In this document: positions 1 through 5,575 of the stretch, piece after piece
Numbering within the stretch: the stretch's first letter is position 1
How the letters are laid out: every line of letters starts with the position of its first letter
Assembly (NCBI GenBank): GCA_015222965.1
Contig: JADFWF010000331.1
Location: forward strand, 1-5,575
Source: Pseudomonadota bacterium
GTDB taxonomy: Bacteria > Pseudomonadota > Gammaproteobacteria > SZUA-229
DNA: 5,575 nt
Direction of reading: 5' to 3'
The notes under the pieces: generated by a model
Seen by the model: the letters and a program-made list of their open reading frames with translations, nothing else
What the model was told of the DNA's origin: nothing
The model's database searches: none
Made by a program: the position numbers and the translations under genes

Positions 1-275
1 TCTGCGATTATGGAAATGGATATAATTGAACAAAGAATGATTGGCAGCATTAGCCAGCCACCGGATTTTACTAATTCAAACACATGTCACCTTTGAAAAG
101 ACGCTACTAAAAAAGATCCGGAATATTTGACCAGGTCGAAAAGTCAGTCATGTTAATAGCCAGATCGGGCAGCTCGATTGTAGTTATTATTATCGTTTTT
201 ATTATATAGAACCTGCGCCCTATCTTACTTGATTTATCATCATGTCAATAGTGCAGAGTGCTATCTGTTAGACGG
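1..275. other. Unassigned flank downstream of comEC
   Basis: No gene can be supported here. Plus frame 1 is open from the left edge to a TGA at 94-96 (31 codons, with a possible ATG at 10). It could be the 3' end of a gene entering from the left, but its sequence is not recognisable and the length is what chance allows. On the minus strand a reading frame beginning with ATG at 50 and leaving by the left edge would encode a short Ile-rich hydrophobic stretch; this is equally uncertain. Bases 180-240 are AT-rich. No convincing intrinsic terminator for comEC was found after its stop codon. A small hairpin at 164-178 (six-base arms with one G-T pair, three-base loop) is the only local secondary structure noted. 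Confidence 0.5.
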
Positions 276-2765
276 TTATTCGCCAACGATATGATGCCAG
301 TACTTGCCGGTCTTTTCCCGATACTTTTCGATGGTAAAACCTGCTTCAGCCACCAGCCTGATCGTTATTGCCCCGGCTTCGTCTGTTCGCACCAGTTCCC
401 GCTGTTCAGAGCTATAACGTCTGACCACCTTCTGATTGGGCAATCGATACCTGTTTTTATAACCCACTGAAATCAAAGACAATTCCGGATTAACCGCTTG
501 AATAAACGCCATACTGGAAGAGGTATTGCTGCCATGGTGCGGCACGATGAATACGTCAGAGTCCAGCTGCTGTCCATACTTCTTAAGTAGCTGCCTCTCT
601 GTCTTTTTTTCTATATCGCCCGTTAGCAAAACACTGCCAGATTTTGAGACCACCTGCAAAACACAGGAACGATTGTTCCGCTTACCTTTCTGACTGAGGG
701 ACATATCGTTATTTTCGGGGGATAAAAAGGCAAAATCAACATCATCCCAATGCCATTTCAAACCAGCGATACAAGCTTGTTTATTCCCGGACTGAAGATT
801 CTCAATATCCTGCCCGATGAGCATCGCCTCCGGGTATTCATCGATGATCACCTGGGCCCCGCCTATATGATCTGAATCGCCATGACTGATGATCAGGCGA
901 TCCAGTTTCTGGATTCCCCGGGAACGCAGATAGGGAATAACCACACCACTTCCTGCATTGAGCCGGTCACTAAATTTTGCACCGGCATCAAATACCGCAA
1001 CATGATTTTGCGTCTGGATAACTGCTGCTGAGCCCTGCCCGACATCGAGCACTGTTAACTGATACTCGCCAGTTTCAAAGTTAGCCTCATTACTTATAAG
1101 CAGTGGCAAAAACAACAGACACGCCAATAACCGAAATGACCAGCAGGCATATAGAATTTGTCGTTCGTTCCGGGTTCTGAAAATACTGGATGACAGACGT
1201 GCTGAATAATATAACAATAAAAATGCCAACGTTGCTGCCAGCATTTTCATCATGCTGACATCACCTCGCACCCATACCGCATAGGGTAAAGATGAAAGAT
1301 AAGACAATAATGGCCAGATAAGATCTAATAATGCCGACGCCATCGAAAAAAGCATATCAGAGAAAGAAGGCCAGAAGAATGAACACATGATTGCCAGCAG
1401 CACTACCGGCACGACTAAAAAACTCACGTAAGGGATCAGCAACAGATTTGCAACCGGTGATACCAGCGACACCTGCTGAAACATGAACAAAGACAGAGGC
1501 AGTAAAAACAGACTGATTAACAGCTGCAGCCGGACCCACTGTCTCAAGGTAACCTTTAATCGGCTAAAAAAAGAATCATCCTCTCTGCCCGACTTTTGTG
1601 CCGATGTGATACTGATAAAAATAACCGCGACCGCTGAAAAAGAAAACCAGAAGCCGGCAGATAAAACCGCTAGAGGATCTATCAATAACACTATTATCAA
1701 TGCAAAACCCAGCGCATCGACAGGCCGGTGATTTCGACGGATGACTATCATTACTGACAATACCAGCAGCATGATGACGGCGCGCTGTGTCGGAATAGAC
1801 AGACCCGCTATCAAAGCATATAAAAATGCGGTGAACATACCTGCGATTAATGCCACATGCTGAGCCGGTATTCGTTTTATGATAAAAACCGGTACCACAC
1901 GACGAATCAGCAAATATGCAAACAGAGAAGCCAGTCCGATGTGCAAACCCGATATCGCCATCAGGTGACTGGTTCCCGTATTCGCCAGAACAGACCACTG
2001 CTGGTTAGTTATCGAAGATTTATCACCGATAGCTAAAGCCTTGACCAAAGAATACGAATTTATCCCACTGGCATCTGATTGCTTACTTAGCTTATCGATC
2101 TGCCGGCTCAGTGTTTGCCGGACATAATTGATCGAACTCGATGGGCCTTGTATACGTCTATTTAAACTGGATTTGCGCACGTAACCCGTGGCGTGAATGC
2201 CATGCTGAAACAGCCAGGCTTCATAATCAAAACCACCGGGGTTCATAAAACCATGCGGCGGTTTTAAGCGGACTTCCAGTTGCCATTGCTCACCGGCATT
2301 AACAGGTCGTCCGTAATACCAGCTCAAGCGAATCTTTTTCGGGAAACTCTCAACGGCCGTCCTGTCATTTTTGGCCGCCAGTATGCTGTAACTTTCGACA
2401 CTGAATTCAAAACGTTGAACCTCACTATTGGTTACCGGGATGTTGGAAACCGTACCGTTGATAACGATATTCCGCCCTGTCAGATCCTCACTTAAGCGGT
2501 TGGATAGTTGTCGTTCCGCAAAGAATGACGAATACATTATCCCAATTAGAATCAATAAGATAATTATTAGTATTAATGTAAATTCTTTCTTATAAGTAAA
2601 CCTGTTTTTGTTAAAAAAAAATGCATTGATAGCGATACAAAGAGAGACGAAAGCCGATAACAGGCAAAGCGTAGAAATTCGTGGCAGAACTGCCAGCTGC
2701 TGAACAAACATAATGCCCAGCAAAAATGCGAACGCGTAGACAAACATCCCTGCTTTTAGCTTCAC
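276..2765 (-). CDS. comEC: ComEC/Rec2 family DNA internalisation protein
   Basis: This inner-membrane channel is expected to carry single-stranded DNA into the cytoplasm during natural transformation. The 829-residue product has the complete three-part architecture. Residues about 25-200 form the DUF4131/OB-fold region, after three predicted N-terminal membrane segments and ending in the typical NPGGFDYEAWL motif (175-185). Residues about 235-520 form the polytopic Competence domain, with the SGLH signature at 272-275 and PTQRA at 325-329. Residues about 568-805 form a metallo-beta-lactamase-like domain with DVGQG (574-578), FDAG (592-595), the metal-binding HxDxDH motif at H628, D630, D632 and H633, TGD at 715-717, and PHHGS at 742-746. 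All these motifs are intact, so the gene looks functional. The start is GTG, supported by an AGGG eight bases upstream; an ATG at codon 7 is the alternative and has no better ribosome site. The stop is TAA at 276-278. A T9 run lies at codons 49-51. It is transcribed divergently from the DUF2062 gene. That the cell is competent is inference, because comEC also persists in non-transformable species. Confidence 0.96.
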   Translation of the reverse strand: MKLKAGMFVYAFAFLLGIMFVQQLAVLPRISTLCLLSAFVSLCIAINAFFFNKNRFTYKKEFTLILIIILLILIGIMYSSFFAERQLSNRLSEDLTGRNIVINGTVSNIPVTNSEVQRFEFSVESYSILAAKNDRTAVESFPKKIRLSWYYGRPVNAGEQWQLEVRLKPPHGFMNPGGFDYEAWLFQHGIHATGYVRKSSLNRRIQGPSSSINYVRQTLSRQIDKLSKQSDASGINSYSLVKALAIGDKSSITNQQWSVLANTGTSHLMAISGLHIGLASLFAYLLIRRVVPVFIIKRIPAQHVALIAGMFTAFLYALIAGLSIPTQRAVIMLLVLSVMIVIRRNHRPVDALGFALIIVLLIDPLAVLSAGFWFSFSAVAVIFISITSAQKSGREDDSFFSRLKVTLRQWVRLQLLISLFLLPLSLFMFQQVSLVSPVANLLLIPYVSFLVVPVVLLAIMCSFFWPSFSDMLFSMASALLDLIWPLLSYLSSLPYAVWVRGDVSMMKMLAATLAFLLLYYSARLSSSIFRTRNERQILYACWSFRLLACLLFLPLLISNEANFETGEYQLTVLDVGQGSAAVIQTQNHVAVFDAGAKFSDRLNAGSGVVIPYLRSRGIQKLDRLIISHGDSDHIGGAQVIIDEYPEAMLIGQDIENLQSGNKQACIAGLKWHWDDVDFAFLSPENNDMSLSQKGKRNNRSCVLQVVSKSGSVLLTGDIEKKTERQLLKKYGQQLDSDVFIVPHHGSNTSSSMAFIQAVNPELSLISVGYKNRYRLPNQKVVRRYSSEQRELVRTDEAGAITIRLVAEAGFTIEKYREKTGKYWHHIVGE

Positions 2766-2773
2766 AGCCTATT

Positions 2774-2777
2774 CCCT
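2774..2777 (-). promoter_or_regulatory. Candidate ribosome binding site of comEC
   Basis: AGGG on the minus strand lies eight bases before the GTG at 2765. It favours the GTG over the ATG at codon 7 (2747), whose upstream sequence has only a GGG touching the start codon. It is the only Shine-Dalgarno-like site found before any gene start in this window. Confidence 0.45.
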
Positions 2778-2799
2778 GGCATGACCCATTCCGTGGTTA

Positions 2800-2829
2800 A
2801 ATTTAATTGCTTTGGCATATCCTAAGCAA
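2800..2829 (-). promoter_or_regulatory. Weak candidate promoter for comEC
   Basis: On the minus strand, TTGCTT (2829-2824, three of six matches to the -35 consensus) is followed after 18 bases by TAAATT (2805-2800, four of six matches to the -10 consensus). Position and direction fit comEC, with a leader of roughly 25-30 bases. The match is poor enough to occur by chance in AT-rich DNA. Nothing resembling a known competence-regulator site was identified. Confidence 0.2.
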
Positions 2830-2851
2830 AGCAAGCAAATAAGTAAAAGGT

Positions 2852-2857
2852 TATAAT
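2852..2857 (+). promoter_or_regulatory. Candidate -10 box for the DUF2062-nudJ-mnmA transcript
   Basis: A perfect TATAAT lies in the divergent intergenic region. It would start transcription near 2864 and give a leader of about 80 bases before the DUF2062 start at 2946. No good -35 hexamer sits 16-18 bases upstream (best match about two of six), and there is no TG extension. It is therefore either an activator-dependent promoter or a chance match. It is the best rightward candidate in the gap. Confidence 0.35.
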
Positions 2858-2945
2858 ATTGCGCTGAATACCTGTTCACTTGATTCAACGACAGAAACAC
2901 TTACAACTTTTTACTTAAAACTCACAACTCCAGCTTTATATAACC

Positions 2946-3464
2946 ATGCCACGCAAGTTTTTCCAACGTTTTCTGCCGAAGCCACAGACGATCAAAGACA
3001 ACAAAACACTCCAGATTTTTGGCGACTGGTTGCATGAACCCAATCTATGGCATCTAAATCGTCGCTCTGTCGCTGGTGCATTTGCTGTCGGCCTGTTTTT
3101 TGCGTGGATGCCGGTACCCTTTCAGATGGCATTGTCTGCCGGTGCAGCAATCTGGTTCAGCACTAACCTGCCATTGTCCATCGCCCTGGTCTGGATCACC
3201 AACCCTGTAACCATTCCTCCGATGTTTTACTTTGCATATATCGTTGGCACCTGGATAGTCGGTGAACCTGCCATGGATTTCAGCTTTGAGCTTACATATG
3301 ACTGGTTGCTCAACGAGCTGGAAGCCATCTGGAAGCCTTTTTTAGTCGGCTGCTTCACATTAGCATCCACTAGCAGCGTAATCGGTTATTTCGGTATCGA
3401 TGCTTTCTGGCGTTACGAGGTAGCTCACCGGCGCAAAAATAAACCTCACTTAAAGAAAAAATAA
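2946..3464 (+). CDS. DUF2062 family membrane protein
   Basis: The function of this family is unknown. The 172-residue product has the usual DUF2062 layout. A basic, soluble N-terminus of about 40 residues precedes a first hydrophobic segment (about 41-57) containing the SVAGAFAVGLFFAWMPVPFQ signature. A second segment lies at about 61-80, and the conserved WITNPVT motif (83-89) leads into a third (about 90-106). A fourth hydrophobic stretch spans about 131-153, and the C-terminal tail is very basic (Arg/Lys-rich from 162). Length is normal for the family and no key motif is missing. The ATG at 2946 gives the expected N-terminus, although no Shine-Dalgarno sequence precedes it. It stands 180 bases from the divergent comEC and 16 bases before nudJ, so it is probably the first gene of the rightward transcript. 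Proximity to comEC has been seen in other gammaproteobacteria, but a role in DNA uptake is not established. Confidence 0.9.
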   Translation: MPRKFFQRFLPKPQTIKDNKTLQIFGDWLHEPNLWHLNRRSVAGAFAVGLFFAWMPVPFQMALSAGAAIWFSTNLPLSIALVWITNPVTIPPMFYFAYIVGTWIVGEPAMDFSFELTYDWLLNELEAIWKPFLVGCFTLASTSSVIGYFGIDAFWRYEVAHRRKNKPHLKKK

Positions 3465-3480
3465 ACTGCCCTTAAACCCT

Positions 3481-3927
3481 ATGATCTGGAAACCACATGC
3501 CACTGTCGCCGCAATCATCGAGCGCGATAACAAATTCCTCATGGTCGAAGAACTGATTCACGGCGAGCGTTTATTTAACCAGCCCGCAGGCCATCTGGAC
3601 CCGGATGAAAGCCTGATCGATGCCGTCATCAGGGAGACCCAGGAAGAATCTGCCTGGCAGTTTATCCCGGAAGCGGTCACCGGCATCTATCTGTGGAAAC
3701 ACCCGGATAACGGCGAAACTTTTCTGCGCGTCGCGGTCTGCGGCAGCTGCACTAACCATGATGCAGGGCAGCCACTCGATGAAGGCATAATAGAAGCTTT
3801 ATGGAAAAGCCGTGAAGAACTTGCACAGGATCCAGATAAATTACGCAGCCCGATGGTCATCAATTGCATCGATGATTACCTCGCCGGTAAACGTTACCCC
3901 CTGGATATGCTGGTCAACGTACCTTAA
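3481..3927 (+). CDS. nudJ: NudJ-type Nudix hydrolase
   Basis: The E. coli NudJ enzyme hydrolyses hydroxymethylpyrimidine pyrophosphate, a thiamine-pathway intermediate, and also nucleoside di- and triphosphates; the same role is inferred here. The 148-residue product begins with the KPHATVA segment (4-10) that matches the NudJ N-terminus, followed by QPAGHL at 34-39. The Nudix box starts at G37 and includes E43 and the Mg-binding core R51, E52, E55 and E56. The end of the box reads SAW at 57-59, so the usual box glycine is alanine at 58. I recall this variant from other proteobacterial NudJ proteins, and the catalytic glutamates are intact. LRSP at 117-120 (as in E. coli) and RYPLDM (138-143, RYPLEM in E. 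coli) further support NudJ over other Nudix families. The gene sits 16 bases after the DUF2062 gene and 9 bases before mnmA, the E. coli order nudJ-mnmA-hflD. No Shine-Dalgarno sequence is visible before the ATG. Confidence 0.93.
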   Translation: MIWKPHATVAAIIERDNKFLMVEELIHGERLFNQPAGHLDPDESLIDAVIRETQEESAWQFIPEAVTGIYLWKHPDNGETFLRVAVCGSCTNHDAGQPLDEGIIEALWKSREELAQDPDKLRSPMVINCIDDYLAGKRYPLDMLVNVP

Positions 3928-3936
3928 CCTTCTCAC

Positions 3937-5028
3937 ATGAGTAAACAAAAAATCATCGTTGGCATGTCAGGCGGTGTCGATTCTTCAGTCGCCGCATTAC
4001 TACTTCTCGAACAGGGTTACCAGGTAGAAGGCCTGTTCATGAAAAACTGGGAAGAAGATGACGACACTGAATATTGCGCAGCGGCAGTAGACCTTAAAGA
4101 TGCCACAGATATCTGCGATACCCTGAATATAAAACTGCACACGATTAATTTCTCCGGTGAATACTGGGACAGAGTATTCCAGCATTTTCTGGATGAGTAC
4201 AGTGCCGGGCGCACACCTAATCCTGACATCCTGTGCAACAAAGAAATAAAATTTCGAGCATTTCTGGAGCATGCACAATCACTGGGCGCAGAAAAAATTG
4301 CTACCGGACACTACGCCCGCACACGAAAAAACAAAGGAAAAACACAGCTGCTCCGTGGTACCGACAGCAACAAGGACCAAAGTTACTTTTTACACGCCTT
4401 AAATCAGCATCAATTATCACACGCGATGTTCCCGATAGGAGAGATAGACAAACCACATATACGGGAACTGGCAAAACAAAATAATTTAGTCACACACGAT
4501 AAAAAAGACAGCACCGGCATCTGCTTTATCGGTGAACGCAGGTTCAATACCTTTTTAGAAAAATATCTGCCAGCAAAACCCGGTGATATATATACCGTTG
4601 ATGGCGATAACATCGGCACCCATAACGGTTTGATGTACTACACATTAGGTCAGCGAAAAGGGCTTGGTATCGGCGGACTAAAGGACAGCGATGAAGAACC
4701 CTGGTACGTCGTTGAAAAAGATCTGCTAAACAACATATTAAAAGTCGCACAGGGCCATAACCACCCTGCTATGTTCCATAACACGCTTGAGGCCAGCCAG
4801 GTTAACTGGATAGAAGAAACAGCGCCCGATGTCGATAACTCACTTGTCGCCAAAATACGCTATCGCCAGAGTGACCAGCACTGCCAGTTGATCAAGATTG
4901 ATGAAACGAAGTACAAAGTAAGGTTTGATGAGACACAACGCGCTATTACGCCAGGCCAATCTATCGTATTCTATCAAAACGAAGTTTGTCTCGGCGGCGG
5001 CGTTATTGAAGCGATGAATAATGAATAA
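3937..5028 (+). CDS. mnmA: tRNA-specific 2-thiouridylase MnmA
   Basis: This cytoplasmic enzyme uses ATP and persulfide sulfur, delivered by the Tus relay in E. coli, to make 2-thiouridine at wobble position 34 of tRNA for Glu, Gln and Lys. The 363-residue protein is complete; E. coli MnmA is slightly longer. The ATP-binding PP-loop SGGVDS is at 11-16. PNPDILCN (94-101) supplies the catalytic acid D97 and first cysteine C100. [12 protein letters not shown] (141-152) is the conserved tRNA/ATP-site segment. STGICFIGE (192-200) carries the second catalytic cysteine, C196. [13 protein letters not shown] (235-247) opens the central domain, and the C-terminal beta-barrel ends in GGGVIEA. All catalytic residues are present. 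The ATG is 9 bases after the nudJ stop, indicating co-transcription, but the intervening bases are pyrimidine-rich with no Shine-Dalgarno sequence. The last codons and the TAA stop (5026-5028) lie inside a four-copy 7-base tandem repeat, giving a tail of MNNE. Confidence 0.98.
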   Translation: MSKQKIIVGMSGGVDSSVAALLLLEQGYQVEGLFMKNWEEDDDTEYCAAAVDLKDATDICDTLNIKLHTINFSGEYWDRVFQHFLDEYSAGRTPNPDILCNKEIKFRAFLEHAQSLGAEKIATGHYARTRKNKGKTQLLRGTDSNKDQSYFLHALNQHQLSHAMFPIGEIDKPHIRELAKQNNLVTHDKKDSTGICFIGERRFNTFLEKYLPAKPGDIYTVDGDNIGTHNGLMYYTLGQRKGLGIGGLKDSDEEPWYVVEKDLLNNILKVAQGHNHPAMFHNTLEASQVNWIEETAPDVDNSLVAKIRYRQSDQHCQLIKIDETKYKVRFDETQRAITPGQSIVFYQNEVCLGGGVIEAMNNE

Positions 5029-5041
5029 TGAATAATGAATA
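5014..5041 (+). repeat. Four perfect tandem copies of ATGAATA
   Basis: Copies lie at 5014-5020, 5021-5027, 5028-5034 and 5035-5041 without a mismatch. The array begins in the mnmA coding sequence, supplies its last codons and its TAA stop, and continues 13 bases into the intergenic region. The stop is completed by the first base of the third copy, so gaining copies, or losing one, leaves the MnmA tail unchanged. Only contraction to two copies would extend the protein. Such an array probably arose by replication slippage. Confidence 0.9.
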
Positions 5042-5062
5042 TTATTTTCTATTTATTAGCCT

Positions 5063-5136
5063 CTGTCATCTTGAACGCTAGTGAAAGATCTTAACCTGCC
5101 AAAATCAAGATTCTTCACTATCGTTCAGAATGACAG
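5063..5136. repeat. Imperfect palindromic repeat between mnmA and hflD
   Basis: Two 30-base arms, 5063-5092 and 5107-5136, are inverted complements at 25 of 30 positions, with a 14-base loop. In plus-strand RNA two of the five mismatches become G-U pairs, so a long stable hairpin is expected. The right arm, read on the minus strand, begins CTGTCATTCTGAACG and ends GTGAAGAATCTT. From memory this closely resembles a palindromic repeat dispersed through many unrelated bacterial genomes; membership of that family is recognition, not a database result. There is no T-run directly after the right arm, so it is not a classical intrinsic terminator. It could still weaken read-through into hflD or protect the mnmA mRNA 3' end. 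No flanking target duplication is obvious and no transposase gene is present here. Confidence 0.8.
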
Positions 5137-5173
5137 TACCCAAGACGCCGATAACACATAAAATATTTTTTTG

Positions 5174-5179
5174 TAAAAT
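5174..5179 (+). promoter_or_regulatory. Weak candidate -10 box upstream of hflD
   Basis: TAAAAT (five of six consensus matches) lies 17 bases after ATAACA (5151-5156, four of six matches to the -35 consensus). Initiation would fall at about the hflD ATG at 5186, implying a leaderless mRNA. The whole stretch is AT-rich, so a chance match is likely. It is recorded because hflD is separated from mnmA by a hairpin and may need its own promoter. Confidence 0.15.
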
Positions 5180-5185
5180 AAACTG

Positions 5186-5575
5186 ATGAACCATAATAAA
5201 TACGACCAAACACTCGCACTCGCCGGCATCTATCAGGCGGCATCACTGGTAAAACAGATTGCTAATTCAGGTGTAGCCAACAGCGCCCATATCGAATCCA
5301 GCCTGGAAACGCTGTTTCGTTTTGATGCAGACAGTGTCGAAGAGGTCTATGGCAGTGTTGCCGGCGTTAGTCATGGCGTCAAGATATTACTGCAACATCT
5401 GAATGACGCCGCTTCCAAAGACACTGAAATAACAAAATATGTTGTCTCACTCATCATGCTGGAAAAAAAGCTGTCGAACAATAAAACGATGCTGGACGAC
5501 ATCAGCAAGCGACTGGATAAAATCGAATCACAGTTTGAATTCTTTTCTCTGTGCCATGAAAACACTTTTGCGAAA
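5186..5575 (+). CDS. hflD: HflD homologue, 5' part, cut by the window edge
   Basis: The first 130 codons are present and open to the right edge; E. coli HflD has a little over 200 residues, so roughly the last third is missing. HflD is a small, mainly helical protein associated with the inner membrane. In E. coli it influences the lysogeny decision of phage lambda by acting on the CII activator, while its host role is poorly understood. Recognition rests on the N-terminal TLALAGIYQAASLVKQIA (9-26), matching the E. coli ITLALAGI-Q-A-LV-Q-A pattern, and on EITKYVVSLIMLEKKLS (81-97), matching the conserved Leu-Glu-Arg/Lys-Lys-Leu helix. Position immediately after mnmA is the conserved gene order and strongly supports the call. 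The ATG at 5186 gives the expected N-terminus, although no Shine-Dalgarno sequence precedes it. Unlike its neighbours it is separated from the upstream gene by 157 bases holding a palindromic repeat. Confidence 0.92.
   Translation, partial: MNHNKYDQTLALAGIYQAASLVKQIANSGVANSAHIESSLETLFRFDADSVEEVYGSVAGVSHGVKILLQHLNDAASKDTEITKYVVSLIMLEKKLSNNKTMLDDISKRLDKIESQFEFFSLCHENTFAK

Noticed and set aside
127..142. Operator-like dyad around TTGACC-A-GGTCGAA
   Set aside because: It is a short symmetrical sequence with no adjacent gene start or promoter to regulate, so chance is the simplest explanation.
164..178. Hairpin ATCGGG-CAG-CTCGAT as a terminator
   Set aside because: The stem is short with a wobble pair. 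A T-run does not follow directly in either direction; the nearest T-rich stretch begins several bases later and only on the plus strand.
258..470. Short plus-strand open frames inside comEC, including 258-470, 1483-1731 and 2280-2495
   Set aside because: They lie antisense to a well-supported complete comEC, match no recognised family, and are of lengths expected from an opposite-strand shadow.
1576..1998. 140-codon minus-strand frame inside comEC
   Set aside because: It is an alternate frame of the comEC channel domain. The cysteine- and serine-rich translation has no recognised motif, and the overlapping comEC frame has all its conserved motifs.
2937..2943. TATATAA just before the DUF2062 start as a -10 box
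   Set aside because: It ends three bases before the ATG, so transcription would begin inside the coding sequence.
5031..5046. AATAAT-GAAT-ATTATT hairpin after mnmA as an intrinsic terminator
   Set aside because: The stem is entirely A-T and would be too unstable; it is largely a by-product of the ATGAATA array.
5063..5136. CRISPR repeat or riboswitch reading of the palindrome
   Set aside because: There is one inverted pair, not a spaced series of direct repeats, and no conserved riboswitch core was recognised. Its resemblance to a dispersed palindromic repeat explains it better.
5371..5565. Minus-strand 64-codon frame at the right edge
   Set aside because: It is antisense to the hflD reading frame, which has clear family motifs and conserved gene order.

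Overview
The window looks like an ordinary chromosomal segment of a gammaproteobacterium, probably an uncultured or little-studied one. The evidence is a run of nudJ, mnmA and hflD in the same order and direction as in Escherichia coli (where purB follows), plus a DUF2062 membrane-protein gene beside comEC, a pairing I recall from other gammaproteobacteria. Base composition is moderate, with AT-rich intergenic regions. No tRNA, rRNA, CRISPR array, prophage gene or transposase gene was recognised.

Layout. Bases 1-275 hold no gene I can support. Bases 276-2765, minus strand, encode a full-length ComEC/Rec2 DNA-uptake channel with OB-fold, membrane channel and metallo-beta-lactamase-like domains; it starts at GTG. 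A 180-base divergent intergenic region follows, with a perfect TATAAT box facing right and a weak candidate promoter facing left. The plus strand then carries a DUF2062 membrane protein (2946-3464), the Nudix hydrolase NudJ (3481-3927) and the tRNA 2-thiouridylase MnmA (3937-5028), separated by only 16 and 9 bases and probably one transcript. A 157-base gap containing two repeat structures separates mnmA from hflD (5186 onward), which runs off the right edge.

How the genes fit together. nudJ and mnmA form a conserved housekeeping cluster: phosphate-ester hydrolysis and thiolation of the tRNA wobble uridine. hflD is the usual next gene and is a membrane-associated protein. ComEC is functionally separate; it moves single-stranded DNA across the inner membrane during natural transformation and is transcribed away from the cluster.

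The features most worth a second look are non-coding. One is a 74-base imperfect palindrome between mnmA and hflD that resembles a dispersed repeat family seen in many bacterial genomes. Another is a perfect four-copy 7-base tandem repeat containing the mnmA stop codon. The third is the absence of a recognisable Shine-Dalgarno sequence before all four plus-strand genes. I found no evidence for a previously undescribed multi-gene system.
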